64,000 nucleotides of DNA from Pantoea endophytica (lineage in GTDB: Bacteria; Pseudomonadota; Gammaproteobacteria; Enterobacterales; Enterobacteriaceae). Positions within the stretch are counted from its first letter, which is position 1. Every line of letters begins with the position of its first letter. A model generated the notes under the pieces. That model was given only the letters and a program-made list of their open reading frames with translations. It searched no databases and was not told the origin of the DNA. This document shows positions 1 through 8,422 of the stretch, piece by piece. The position numbers were made by a program, and so were the translations under genes. The stretch lies in NCBI RefSeq assembly GCF_002858935.1, contig NZ_PJRT01000010.1:1-64000 (forward strand). The letters are read 5' to 3'.

Positions 1-1
1 A

Positions 2-91
2 GACGGGTGCTACGAGGTATGGTGGTACAGCACAAAAGTGGGGGTGATCGACCTGAAGAAAAAGTCGATCACCATGGGTAAAGGATGTTAA
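2..91 (+). CDS. IS481-type transposase, C-terminal 29 residues (cut by window edge)
   Basis: An open frame enters from the left edge and ends at TAA 89-91. Its last residues run DGCYEVWWYSTKVGVIDLK and finish MGKGC, the kind of tail I associate with IS481-family DDE transposases. Only the C-terminus is visible, so catalytic residues cannot be checked and it is unknown whether the copy is intact. The IS right end follows about 50 bases later. Confidence 0.6.
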   Translation, partial: DGCYEVWWYSTKVGVIDLKKKSITMGKGC

Positions 92-144
92 AAAGTGTTC
101 ACCATGTCCCCGAACACCTGTCTACCATGTCCCCGGACTGTACA
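92..144 (+). mobile_element. Right end of an IS481-type insertion sequence
   Basis: Downstream of the transposase stop the sequence ACCATGTCCCC occurs twice (101-111 and 124-134) and is followed by a terminus reading CTGTACA that ends near 144. IS481-family ends typically begin with TGT and carry transposase-binding repeats, so 144 is taken as the outer boundary. The left end and any target duplication lie outside the window. Confidence 0.6.
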
Positions 145-182
145 CACTGGGAGAGGGAACCAATCGCGCTAACATGTTGTCT

Positions 183-203
183 CCCTCTCCCTGTGGGAGA
201 GGG
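183..203. repeat. Short GC-rich hairpin repeat
   Basis: A perfect 9-bp inverted repeat, CCCTCTCCC (183-191) and GGGAGAGGG (195-203), encloses a TGT loop. A partial copy of the same arm (GGGAGAGGG) occurs at about 149-157, just inside the IS end. Such CTCCCTCTCCC hairpins are common dispersed intergenic elements in gammaproteobacteria. It lies downstream of the minus-strand methyltransferase and could act in RNA 3'-end formation. Confidence 0.5.
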
Positions 204-238
204 CCGAGATGAGGGCATCAGCCCGCTTAGAACTCCCC

Positions 239-982
239 TTACCCCACCATCTTCATCGCCACATGGCTCCAGCGATTCAGATGCGTAATCTGGAATCCAT
301 GCGCACTGAACAATGCATTCAGCGACGCTTCCGAATGAATCGTAATATGACCGGTGCGCGGCGCAATATACCAGTCAGTCATCCCCAAATGACTCACTTC
401 GTCCGTGGTCGCGGTGCTGAAGAAAAACACCCCGCCTTTTTTCAAAAAACCTGACACTTCTGCCAGCGTTTTATGCGGATCCGGCGTATGCTCAAACACC
501 TCAAAACTGGTCATAAATTCATAAGAATTCAGTTCTGGATAATCGCCGGGCACAAACGGATCCCACGCCACCATATCAATGCCCACTTCCTGCATTAAGC
601 GCGCCAGCGTGCCGGTGCCTCCACCGTAATCCAGCATTTTTTTGCCGTGATATTTTTTGAATAACGTCAAAATCAGATCACGATTTCTCATCGGTCGATT
701 GATCTCATAGTTAGGATCAAACTGCCCGTAAGCCTCGTTATACATATGCTGTGCATAATCCGCTGGCGTCCAGTCATCGCATGCGTGGGTATACACCAAA
801 CCACAGGTCTGGCATTGATGATAATAAATCGCCACGCCGGTGAGCGGATAAGTGTAACGACTGGCATTTTCCGAATGACAGATGGTATTGAAATCGGTCA
901 CACCATACAGCGTGGCCTCGCCCTGGCAGACTTTACAGCAGCCGATTTCAACAACGGATTTGACGATAAGTGGAGATGACAT
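239..982 (-). CDS. Class I SAM-dependent methyltransferase with N-terminal zinc-ribbon-like region
   Basis: The product has 247 residues. An N-terminal module with paired cysteines (C16-x2-C19 and C57-x2-C60) looks like a small zinc-binding domain of the kind fused to some sugar or metabolite methyltransferases. The SAM-binding motif I is LDYGGGTGTL (117-126), followed by a VFEH segment typical of Methyltransf_23-like proteins. The start at 982 is preferred over an upstream codon at 1027 because AAGG lies 7 bases before it and the cysteine module begins shortly after. The substrate is unknown. It sits alone between the IS end and ybbP, where E. coli has rhsD, so it belongs to a variable boundary. 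Confidence 0.75.
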   Translation of the reverse strand: MSSPLIVKSVVEIGCCKVCQGEATLYGVTDFNTICHSENASRYTYPLTGVAIYYHQCQTCGLVYTHACDDWTPADYAQHMYNEAYGQFDPNYEINRPMRNRDLILTLFKKYHGKKMLDYGGGTGTLARLMQEVGIDMVAWDPFVPGDYPELNSYEFMTSFEVFEHTPDPHKTLAEVSGFLKKGGVFFFSTATTDEVSHLGMTDWYIAPRTGHITIHSEASLNALFSAHGFQITHLNRWSHVAMKMVG

Positions 983-1064
983 GTTTAGCCTTAAATAAGT
1001 CTGGTCTGCTTTTATGAGTCGACTCACGCAGACCAGAACTTAAATTTAAGACAAATCGTTTTGC

Positions 1065-3482
1065 TTATCCGGCACTGAAGCTTCTGAACAGCGCCTTCTG
1101 TTTTAATAGTCGAATCCCCAACCAGGCACCGCACAGCGAGAGCAGCAGCGCGCCGCCGATCGGCAAGGCGATCCATAACGTCCAGTCTGGCTGCCACGGG
1201 AAATCGAAGATCTTGCGCTGCAAGCCCCACAGCGCCGCTTCCGCGCCCAGCGCCGCCGCAATCCCCGACACCACGCCAAGTAGCGCAAACTCACACCATA
1301 AGGTGCCGCGCAGCAGGCGCTTACTGGCACCCAACGTGCGATAGACTACCAACTCCTGCCGACGCTGACGCATGCCAACCTGGATCTGCGCCAGCAACAG
1401 CAGCACGCCGCACACCGTTACCAGCACCACCATCACTTCCAGCGCCTGGCTCACCTGCGTCAGCACCTGACCGATCTGGCGCATCATGCTGCCGATATCC
1501 AGCAGGCTCAGCGTCGGGAATGCACGATTAAGCTGCGCCAGCAGCGCCGGATTGCTCTCCATACGGAAGCTGGTCAGCCAGGTTTGTGGCTGCTGATCGA
1601 GTGCGCCCGGCGGGAAGATAAAGAAGAAATTCGGCCGCAGACTTTCCCAATCCACCTTGCGCAAGCTGGTGATTTTGGCGCTGAACTGCTGGGTATCGCC
1701 GCTGAAGGTTAAGCTATCGCCGAGCTTCACGCCCAGACGATCCGCCAGCTCCACCTCCATCGACACTTCACCGGGCTGCGGCGGCCAGTTACCGGAAATC
1801 AGCGGATTGTGATCCGGACGCTCCGCTTGCCACGTCAAATTAAGTTCGCGATTCAGCGCGTTATCCAGCCTGGGATCGGCCTCTTTGCCGTTCAGCTCGG
1901 TCAGACGCGCGCGCACAATCGGGTAGAAGGTTTCTGGCTTAAGCTGATGACCAGCCAGGAAGTCGCGCACCTGCGGCACCTGCTCTTTGGTGATGTTCAG
2001 CAGGAAATAGTTCGGACTGTCCGGCGGCAGTTGCTGTTGCCAGCGATCCAGCAGATCGCCGCGCATCACCAGCAGCAGCGCCAGCAGCATAAATGACAGC
2101 GAAAACGCCGCCAGCTGGCTGAGCGTCATCACCGGTTGACGCAGCAGACGGTTGATCGCCAGGCGCAGCGCCAGATTGCGCACCACCAGCCGACGCAGCA
2201 GCAGCAAGGTGCCCCAGCCGAGTAACGCCAGCAGCAGCGCCAGCATCACCACGCCCGCCAGCAGCGCCCACAGCATTTTGCTGCCGCCCATCAGCAGCGC
2301 CAGCAAGCCAATCACCACCAGCGCCATTGCCGGCAGATAGAATCGCAGCGGCCAGACGTTCGCCACCGCATCCCGCCGCAGTACGCGCAGCGGTTGCGTC
2401 GCCATCAGCAAACGATACGGACGCAAACCCACCAGCAGCGAAATCACAAACATCGCGCCGATCGCCCACAGCCACGGCCAGAAACTCGCCGCAGGCAGCG
2501 CGCCCGGCAGCACCGGTTTCAGCATCAGCAGCAGAATCACTTCAATGCCCTGCCCCAGGGCGCTCCCGACAATCGCCGCCAGCAGCAGCACCGCCAACCA
2601 TTGACCGATAATCAGCCGCTGCAGCGCCTTGCGCGTTGCGCCCAGCGTTTTCAGCACCGCCACCAAATCGTAGCGGCTGCGGCAGTAATGACTCATCGCC
2701 ACCGCCACCGCAGCAATCGCCAGCATCAGCGTCAGCAAGGCTGAAAGCAGTAAAAACTGCTGCGCACGCTGCATTGAGCGGCCCAGCGCATCTTCCGAAT
2801 TATCCACGCTGATCCAGCGCTGATCGGCTTTTAGCTGCGGCGCGATCCAGCTGTCATAGCGCGCCAGCGGTGCCGGATCGCCGGAGAATTTATAGCGCCA
2901 GCTTAGACGACTGCCCGGCTGCACCGCACCGGTTTTCTCCACGTCGGCCAGATTCATTAGCAGACGTGGCGCGGTCTGGAACGGATTGAAGCCGCCATCC
3001 GGCTCCTGAATCACTTCCCCGGCAATGCGCAGCGTGGTGTCGCCGACATCCACGCTATCGCCCACTTTCAGATTCAACAGCGCCAGCAAACGCGGTGCGA
3101 CCAACACCGTGCCCGCTTGTGGACGTAGGCCCGGCGGATCGGTTTGCAGCGTGCCGAACATCGGATAGGCATTGTCCACCGCCTTTACGTCCGCCAGCTG
3201 CGGCGTCTCTTGCGCGAAGGTCATGGTCATAAAGTGCAGCTGGCTGCTGACCGACAGCCCTTCATCACGCGCTTTGTTAAGCCACGCTTCCGGCGCGGGC
3301 GCGGTGGTACGCAGCGTGCGATCGCCCGCCATAAAGTCGCGGCTCTGCTGGCTTAAGCCTTTTTCCATGCGATCGCTGATCGAACCCAGCGCCAGCACGC
3401 AGGCCACGGCTAAAGTGAGCGCCAGCCAGACAATCAGCAGCGAGGGCGAACGCCACTCGCGCCAAAACCAGCGCCAAATCAT
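1065..3482 (-). CDS. ybbP: Putative ABC transporter permease YbbP (FtsX/MacB type)
   Basis: The 805-residue inner-membrane protein closely follows E. coli YbbP from its MIWRWFWREWRSPSLL start onwards. It has an N-terminal membrane anchor, a periplasmic domain, a central membrane bundle with the CRSRYDLVAVLKTLGATR segment and a C-terminal FtsX-like bundle with QELVVYRTLGASKRLL. Its ATG overlaps the TGA of ybbA (ATGA, 3482-3479), so the two are translationally coupled. GGGAGGAGT before 3482 selects this start over the one at 3494. With YbbA it forms an ABC complex of the lipoprotein/envelope type. The substrate is not established. Confidence 0.93.
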   Translation of the reverse strand: MIWRWFWREWRSPSLLIVWLALTLAVACVLALGSISDRMEKGLSQQSRDFMAGDRTLRTTAPAPEAWLNKARDEGLSVSSQLHFMTMTFAQETPQLADVKAVDNAYPMFGTLQTDPPGLRPQAGTVLVAPRLLALLNLKVGDSVDVGDTTLRIAGEVIQEPDGGFNPFQTAPRLLMNLADVEKTGAVQPGSRLSWRYKFSGDPAPLARYDSWIAPQLKADQRWISVDNSEDALGRSMQRAQQFLLLSALLTLMLAIAAVAVAMSHYCRSRYDLVAVLKTLGATRKALQRLIIGQWLAVLLLAAIVGSALGQGIEVILLLMLKPVLPGALPAASFWPWLWAIGAMFVISLLVGLRPYRLLMATQPLRVLRRDAVANVWPLRFYLPAMALVVIGLLALLMGGSKMLWALLAGVVMLALLLALLGWGTLLLLRRLVVRNLALRLAINRLLRQPVMTLSQLAAFSLSFMLLALLLVMRGDLLDRWQQQLPPDSPNYFLLNITKEQVPQVRDFLAGHQLKPETFYPIVRARLTELNGKEADPRLDNALNRELNLTWQAERPDHNPLISGNWPPQPGEVSMEVELADRLGVKLGDSLTFSGDTQQFSAKITSLRKVDWESLRPNFFFIFPPGALDQQPQTWLTSFRMESNPALLAQLNRAFPTLSLLDIGSMMRQIGQVLTQVSQALEVMVVLVTVCGVLLLLAQIQVGMRQRRQELVVYRTLGASKRLLRGTLWCEFALLGVVSGIAAALGAEAALWGLQRKIFDFPWQPDWTLWIALPIGGALLLSLCGAWLGIRLLKQKALFRSFSAG

Positions 3483-4165
3483 GACTCCTCCCACAATTTG
3501 CCGTCGCGCAGCCGTAAGCGACGGTCGCAGCGCGCCGCCAGTTGTTCATCGTGCGTCACCAGAATCAGCGTGGTGGCAAAATCGCGGTTGAGGGAGAACA
3601 GCAGATCGGCGATACGATCGCCGGTTTTACGGTCGAGGTTGCCGGTGGGTTCATCGGCGAACAGCAAACCGGGACGGCCGCTAAAGGCACGCGCCAGCGC
3701 CACACGCTGCTGCTCGCCGCCAGAAAGTTGCGCCGGCAGATGGTGCAGACGATCTTTCAAACCCAGCACCGTCAGCAGTTCCACCGCCTGGCGGCGACTT
3801 TCGCGATCGCTGTCGCCACGCAGCAGCGCCGGCAGCTGCACGTTTTCCAGCGCATTCAGCGTCGGCACCAGCATAAAGGATTGAAACACAAAGCCCACTT
3901 CGCGCGCGCGCAGCGCCGCTCGCTGCTCTTCATTCATGCTGTGCAGCGGCTGGCCAAGCAGATGCACTTCGCCGCTGCTGCCGTCATCCAGTCCGGCCAG
4001 AATGCCCAGCAGCGTGGATTTGCCCGAGCCGGACTCGCCAATCAGGGCGATGGTCTCAGCTGGTTTGACAACCAGCTCAACTCCGGTAAGGATGGTCAGC
4101 TGATGCTCTCCCTGACCGACGGACTTAGTAAGATGATGAACTGCAACAATGTTTTCCGCTGGCAT
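3479..4165 (-). CDS. ybbA: ABC transporter ATP-binding protein YbbA
   Basis: The 228-residue ATPase has Walker A GESGSGKST (43-51), the signature LSGGEQ (147-152) and Walker B LLFADEP (167-173), followed by the GNLD and THD elements of the LolD/MacB subfamily. It pairs with the YbbP permease encoded immediately downstream through a 4-base overlap. Its 5' end overlaps that of divergent tesA by 33 bases, an arrangement I recall from E. coli, so each coding start is part of the other gene's leader. Confidence 0.95.
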   Translation of the reverse strand: MPAENIVAVHHLTKSVGQGEHQLTILTGVELVVKPAETIALIGESGSGKSTLLGILAGLDDGSSGEVHLLGQPLHSMNEEQRAALRAREVGFVFQSFMLVPTLNALENVQLPALLRGDSDRESRRQAVELLTVLGLKDRLHHLPAQLSGGEQQRVALARAFSGRPGLLFADEPTGNLDRKTGDRIADLLFSLNRDFATTLILVTHDEQLAARCDRRLRLRDGKLWEES

Positions 4166-4759
4166 TATCCCTTCCTGTTGTTATTGCTTCTGCTGGTGTC
4201 CCGACTCGCCGCCGCCGATACCTTGCTGGTGTTGGGCGACAGCCTGAGCGCCGGGTATCGCATGTCGGCCACGGCGGCCTGGCCCAGCCTGCTGAATAAA
4301 GAGTGGCAACAGCAGCCCAAAGTGGTCAACGCCAGCATCAGCGGAGATACCGCAGGACAAGGGCTGGCGCGTTTACCGGGCCTATTAAAACAGCATCAAC
4401 CCCGCTGGGTGTTAATCGAATTGGGCGGTAACGATGGCCTGCGTGGTTTCCCGCCGCAGAATATCGCCGCGGATCTGACCAAAGTGATCGACGAAGTGAA
4501 AGCCGCGAAAGCGCAGCCGCTGCTGATGCAGATTCGTCTGCCGGCTAATTATGGACGTCGTTATACGGAAGCGTTTAGCGCGATCTATCCGCGCCTGGCA
4601 CAGCAGTACGACATTCCTCTGGTGCCCTTCTTTATGGAGCAGGTCTACCTGAAGCCGGAGTGGATGCAGCAGGATGGAATTCACCCCAATCCGGATGCTC
4701 AGCCGTTTATCGCCAACCTGATGGCGACCGAACTGGCTCCGCTAGTAAAGCATGATTAA
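4133..4759 (+). CDS. tesA: Multifunctional acyl-CoA thioesterase I / protease I / lysophospholipase L1
   Basis: This 208-residue periplasmic SGNH hydrolase has the same length as E. coli TesA. A signal peptide (about residues 1-27, ending SRLAAA) precedes block I GDSLSAGYR with the catalytic serine. GGND (block III) and DGIHPN (block V, catalytic Asp and His) follow. It hydrolyses acyl-thioesters and lysophospholipids. The start is the first of two adjacent ATGs at 4133; the frame is open far upstream, but that stretch is antisense to ybbA. Confidence 0.96.
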   Translation: MMNCNNVFRWHYPFLLLLLLLVSRLAAADTLLVLGDSLSAGYRMSATAAWPSLLNKEWQQQPKVVNASISGDTAGQGLARLPGLLKQHQPRWVLIELGGNDGLRGFPPQNIAADLTKVIDEVKAAKAQPLLMQIRLPANYGRRYTEAFSAIYPRLAQQYDIPLVPFFMEQVYLKPEWMQQDGIHPNPDAQPFIANLMATELAPLVKHD

Positions 4760-4790
4760 TGCAGGCGTGTGATTTTTAACGGGTAAAGAA

Positions 4791-5564
4791 ATGCAAAAAA
4801 CAATTCTCATCACCGGCTGCTCGAGCGGCATTGGTTTGGTCGCCGCAAATGACCTTTTATCGCGCGGCTATCGCGTGCTGGCCGCCTGTCGCCGCGCCGA
4901 CGATGTGGCGCGCATGGAAGCATTGGGATTTACTGGCGTGCAGCTGGATTTGGATGATGCTGCCAGCGTCGATGCCGCCGCCGATCGCGTGCTGGAACTC
5001 ACCGATCATCGCCTGCACGCGCTGTTTAACAACGGCGGTTTTGGTCAATATGGGCCGCTCAGCAGCGTTTCGCGTCAGCAATTAGAGAAGCAATTTTCCA
5101 CCAACCTGTTTGGCACTCATCAACTGACCATGCGCCTGCTGCCCGCGCTGCAAGCCAGCGGCAACGGACGCATCGTCAATACCAGTTCGGTACTGGGACT
5201 GATCTCGACGCCGGGGCGCGGCGCCTATGCCGCCAGCAAATGGGCGCTGGAAGCCTGGAGCGATGCGCTGCGTCTTGAAGTGCGCGACTCTGGCGTGCGC
5301 GTTAGCCTGATTGAACCGGGCCCGATAAGCACGCGTTTCACCGATAACGTGCATCAGGGCCAGCAGGATAAACCGGTACAAAATCCGGGCATCGCCGCGC
5401 GTTTCACGCTGCCGCCGGAAGCGATTTTGCCGAAGCTGCGCCACGCGTTAGAGAGCAAACATCCGCGCCTGCGCTATCCGGTAACGCTGGTGGCCTGGGC
5501 GATGAGCCTGCTGAAACGCCTGCTGCCAGGTTGGATACTGGATCGCATTTTGCGCAGCAACTAA
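4791..5564 (+). CDS. ybbO: SDR-family oxidoreductase YbbO
   Basis: The 257-residue short-chain dehydrogenase has the nucleotide motif TGCSSGIG (8-15), a structural NNGG at 80-83 where most relatives have NNAG, the catalytic serine region TSS (131-133) and Y146-x3-K150. It resembles E. coli YbbO, described as an NADP-dependent aldehyde reductase. Its hydrophobic, basic C-terminus suggests membrane association. It lies 31 bases after tesA and is probably cotranscribed with it. Confidence 0.92.
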   Translation: MQKTILITGCSSGIGLVAANDLLSRGYRVLAACRRADDVARMEALGFTGVQLDLDDAASVDAAADRVLELTDHRLHALFNNGGFGQYGPLSSVSRQQLEKQFSTNLFGTHQLTMRLLPALQASGNGRIVNTSSVLGLISTPGRGAYAASKWALEAWSDALRLEVRDSGVRVSLIEPGPISTRFTDNVHQGQQDKPVQNPGIAARFTLPPEAILPKLRHALESKHPRLRYPVTLVAWAMSLLKRLLPGWILDRILRSN

Positions 5565-5591
5565 GCTGCAACGCAGAATCAAACTTGAACC

Positions 5592-5606
5592 GGGGCAGCT
5601 TGCCCC
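5592..5606. terminator. Stem-loop between ybbO and cnoX
   Basis: GGGGCA (5592-5597), loop GCT and TGCCCC (5601-5606) form a perfect 6-bp GC-rich hairpin 28 bases after the ybbO stop. There is no T-run after it, so it may only stabilise or attenuate the transcript. Confidence 0.35.
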
Positions 5607-5643
5607 CATATCCTCAACACACTTTCTGACAAGAGACGTATTC

Positions 5644-6498
5644 ATGTCACACGCTTTGATTATCGACATCAACGAATCCAACCTGCAGCAGACCTTAGAA
5701 CAGTCGATGCAGCTGCCGGTGCTGTTCTATTTCTGGTCCGAACGCAGTCAGCACTGTCTGGAACTGACGCCGGTGCTGGATCGCCTGGCGCAGGAGTATG
5801 CGGGTCAGTTTATTTTGGCGAAGCTGGATTGCGATAAAGAGCAAATGGTGGCATCGCAGTTTGGCCTGCGCTCGATCCCAACCGTTTATCTGTTCCAGAA
5901 CGGTCAGCCGGTTGACGGCTTCCAGGGACCGCAGCCGGAAGAGGCGATTCGCGCTCTGCTGCAAAAAGTGTTGCCGCGTGAAGAAGAAGTTAAAGCGCAG
6001 CAGGCGATGCAATTGATGCACGAAGGCAAACCGCTGGAAGCGCTGCCGCTGCTGAAAGACGCCTGGCAGCTGAGCAACAAAAACAGCGAAATTGGCTTCC
6101 TGCTGGCAGAAGTGTTGATCACCCTGAACCGCAGCGACGAGGCAGAAACCGTGCTGGATGCGGTGCCGCTGCAGGATCAGGACACGCGCTATCAAAGCCT
6201 GATTTCGCAAATCGACCTGTTAAAGCAGGCCGCCGATACGCCAGAAATTCAGCTGTTGCAGGAGCAGTTAGCCAGCGATCCAACCAATGCCGAACTGGCT
6301 GCTAAACTGTCGTTACAGCTGCATCAGGTTGGTCGCAACGAGGAAGCGCTGGAGTTGTTGTTCAGCTTCCTGAAAAGCGATCTCAGCGTTGGTGACGGCC
6401 AGGTGCGTAAAATGTTCCAGGAAATTTTGGCCGCACTCGGCACCGGCGACACCCTCGCCACGCGCTATCGCCGCCAGCTTTACTCGCTGCTGTACTGA
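5644..6498 (+). CDS. cnoX: Chaperedoxin CnoX (YbbN)
   Basis: The 284-residue protein joins an N-terminal thioredoxin fold (about 1-110) to C-terminal TPR-like helices. The redox site reads WSERSQHC, so the usual CxxC is reduced to S35-Q-H-C38, as in E. coli CnoX. In E. coli it holds bleach-oxidised proteins and hands them to GroEL or DnaK. The start ATG at 5644 follows AAGAGACG. In E. coli fetAB lies between this gene and qmcA; here qmcA follows directly in the same direction. Confidence 0.94.
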   Translation: MSHALIIDINESNLQQTLEQSMQLPVLFYFWSERSQHCLELTPVLDRLAQEYAGQFILAKLDCDKEQMVASQFGLRSIPTVYLFQNGQPVDGFQGPQPEEAIRALLQKVLPREEEVKAQQAMQLMHEGKPLEALPLLKDAWQLSNKNSEIGFLLAEVLITLNRSDEAETVLDAVPLQDQDTRYQSLISQIDLLKQAADTPEIQLLQEQLASDPTNAELAAKLSLQLHQVGRNEEALELLFSFLKSDLSVGDGQVRKMFQEILAALGTGDTLATRYRRQLYSLLY

Positions 6499-6516
6499 TC
6501 GGTACCGCGCGTTAAA

Positions 6517-6537
6517 CGGGCCGAACGACTCGGCCCG
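6517..6537. terminator. Stem-loop between cnoX and qmcA
   Basis: CGGGCCGA (6517-6524) and TCGGCCCG (6530-6537) form an 8-bp stem with a 5-base loop. It lies between the two genes and has no U-tract, so it is either a weak terminator or a processing and stability element. Confidence 0.45.
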
Positions 6538-6561
6538 ACAATCTGACAGCCAGGAGGTTAT

Positions 6562-7476
6562 ATGTTAACGGTCATTCCCGTCATCATTGTGCTCGCACTC
6601 GTTACCGTGTGGGCCGGTGTAAAAATTGTTCCACAGGGTTATCAGTGGACGGTAGAGCGCTTTGGCCGCTACACCAAAACCCTGGCGCCCGGCCTCAATT
6701 TGCTTGTGCCGTTCATGGATCGTATTGGTCGCAAAATCAATATGATGGAACAGGTACTTGATATCCCTTCGCAGGAAATCATCTCTAAAGACAACGCCAA
6801 CGTCACCATTGATGCAGTCTGCTTTATTCAGGTTGTCGATCCGGCGCGCGCCGCCTACGAAGTCAGCAATCTTGAACTCTCGATCCTGAATCTGACCATG
6901 ACCAATATCCGCACCGTGCTCGGCAGCATGGAGCTGGATGAGATGCTGTCGCAGCGCGACAACATCAACACGCGTCTGCTGCATATCGTTGATGAAGCCA
7001 CCAATCCGTGGGGCGTGAAAATTACCCGTATCGAAATTCGTGACGTGCGCCCGCCGCAGGAATTGATCGCCGCGATGAACGCGCAGATGAAGGCGGAACG
7101 TACCAAACGCGCCGATATCCTTGCCGCCGAAGGCGTACGTCAGGCGGCGATTTTGCGCGCCGAAGGGGACAAGCAGTCGCAGATCCTCAAAGCAGAAGGC
7201 GAACGCACCTCGGCCTTCCTGCAAGCTGAAGCGCGCGAGCGTCAGGCAGAAGCGGAAGCCACGGCGACGCGCATGGTCTCCGAGGCGATAGCCGCCGGTG
7301 ATATTCAGGCGGTGAACTACTTTGTGGCGCAAAAATATACCGACGCGCTGCAAAAAATCGGCGAAGCTAACAACAGCAAAGTGGTGATGATGCCACTGGA
7401 CGCCAGCAGCCTGCTCGGTTCAATTGCCGGTATCAGTGAATTGCTGAAGGAGAACCGGACGGAGCGCAGACCATGA
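6562..7476 (+). CDS. qmcA: SPFH/band-7 membrane protein QmcA
   Basis: The 304-residue stomatin/prohibitin-like protein has one N-terminal membrane segment (about 3-21), the band-7 core ([19 protein letters not shown] onwards) and a charged helical region rich in [21 protein letters not shown] repeats that mediates oligomerisation. E. coli QmcA forms large membrane assemblies linked to quality control with FtsH. CAGGAGG sits just before the ATG. It overlaps ybbJ by four bases; SPFH plus NfeD pairs are a recurrent two-gene unit. Confidence 0.95.
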   Translation: MLTVIPVIIVLALVTVWAGVKIVPQGYQWTVERFGRYTKTLAPGLNLLVPFMDRIGRKINMMEQVLDIPSQEIISKDNANVTIDAVCFIQVVDPARAAYEVSNLELSILNLTMTNIRTVLGSMELDEMLSQRDNINTRLLHIVDEATNPWGVKITRIEIRDVRPPQELIAAMNAQMKAERTKRADILAAEGVRQAAILRAEGDKQSQILKAEGERTSAFLQAEARERQAEAEATATRMVSEAIAAGDIQAVNYFVAQKYTDALQKIGEANNSKVVMMPLDASSLLGSIAGISELLKENRTERRP

Positions 7477-7934
7477 TTCTGATGGAGCTGATTGCGCATC
7501 CACACTGGTTCTGGCTGACGCTGGGCGGCCTGCTGTTGGCCGCCGAAATGCTCGGCACCAGCGGTTATCTGCTGTGGAGTGGCTTAGCCGCCGTCGCGGT
7601 GGCGCTGATTGAGTGGCTGTTTCCCATCTCATGGACCAGTCAGGGCATTGTGTTTGCGGTGATGACGTTGTTCAGCGCGTTCTTCTGGCATCGCTGGATG
7701 CGCTATCGCGAATCGTCGCAGGTCGCTAACACGCTTAACCAACGCGGTAACCAGTTAATGGGCATGCAGCTGACGCTGGATAATGCGCTGAAAAACGGCC
7801 TTGGACACGTACGCATTGGCGACAGCAGCTGGCGCGTGCAGGCGGACAGCGACCTGCCGGCGGGCACGCCGGTGATTGTCACTGGCGTGGTCGGCATTAC
7901 GCTGATGATTCAGCCGCGCTTTCCATCGGCGTGA
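7473..7934 (+). CDS. ybbJ: NfeD-like membrane protein YbbJ
   Basis: The 153-residue protein has about three hydrophobic helices in its first 75 residues and a small C-terminal OB-fold-like domain ([24 protein letters not shown]), the short NfeD1b architecture. It partners QmcA, with which it shares an ATGA overlap. The last 25 bases overlap the 3' end of cueR tail to tail. Confidence 0.93.
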   Translation: MILMELIAHPHWFWLTLGGLLLAAEMLGTSGYLLWSGLAAVAVALIEWLFPISWTSQGIVFAVMTLFSAFFWHRWMRYRESSQVANTLNQRGNQLMGMQLTLDNALKNGLGHVRIGDSSWRVQADSDLPAGTPVIVTGVVGITLMIQPRFPSA

Positions 7935-8326
7935 TGGCAGCAACCGGCCAGATGATTGATGATCGGGCACTCTGCGCTGTCATCGCCGGGGCAAGCCTCC
8001 GCCAGTTCCAGCAAGCGCGCACGCATTGCATGTAACTCTTCGATGTGCGCAGCAATCTCGTCGGCTTTCTGCAAAGTGCGCGCTTTAACATCGGCGCTGT
8101 GGCGCGCGGGATCGTTGAACAGCGTCACCAGTTCACGGCACTCTTCCAGCGTAAATCCCACCTGACGCGCCTGGCGCAGCAGATTCAGCTCATCAATATG
8201 ATGCGCCGCGTAATGGCGATAGCCATTGTCACCGCGCGACGGCGGCGTCACCACGCCCTTCTCTTCGTAGAAGCGAATCGCTTTGCTGGTGAGTCCGGTT
8301 TTTTTTGCCACATCGCTGATGTTCAT
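7910..8326 (-). CDS. cueR: Copper-responsive MerR-family regulator CueR
   Basis: The 138-residue activator begins [12 protein letters not shown] at 8326; seven residues of open frame before it lie inside the promoter and are excluded. It has a winged-helix MerR DNA-binding domain and a dimerisation helix. The Cu(I)-binding loop has C112-x7-C120, with S77 as in E. coli CueR and not the Cys found in Hg(II) sensors. It ends in a CCHH segment. It senses cytoplasmic Cu(I)/Ag(I) and activates the divergent copA promoter. Confidence 0.97.
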   Translation of the reverse strand: MNISDVAKKTGLTSKAIRFYEEKGVVTPPSRGDNGYRHYAAHHIDELNLLRQARQVGFTLEECRELVTLFNDPARHSADVKARTLQKADEIAAHIEELHAMRARLLELAEACPGDDSAECPIINHLAGCCHHADGKRG

Positions 8327-8335
8327 CTTTCCCCC

Positions 8336-8366
8336 TTGACCTTCCATTCAGGGGAAGGTTTAGGCT
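8336..8366 (+). promoter_or_regulatory. copA promoter with CueR operator
   Basis: The -35 box TTGACC (8336-8341) and -10 box TAGGCT (8361-8366) are separated by 19 bp, the over-long spacer typical of MerR-activated promoters. Inside the spacer ACCTTCC (8339-8345) and GGAAGGT (8353-8359) form a 7-7-7 dyad with the same arms as I recall for the E. coli copA operator. Confidence 0.95.
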
Positions 8367-8422
8367 GTAGTTCTAATGCAAATTTTGCATGCAGTCAAAA
8401 TCATTAGCCTGAGGAGTACACC

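Noticed and set aside
983..1027. Upstream start of the methyltransferase at 1027
   Set aside because: No SD there, whereas AAGG stands correctly before ATG 982.
3542..4132. Possible N-terminal extension of tesA by 197 codons
   Set aside because: The extension is antisense to ybbA, and a proper signal peptide starts at 4133 with the exact length of E. coli TesA.
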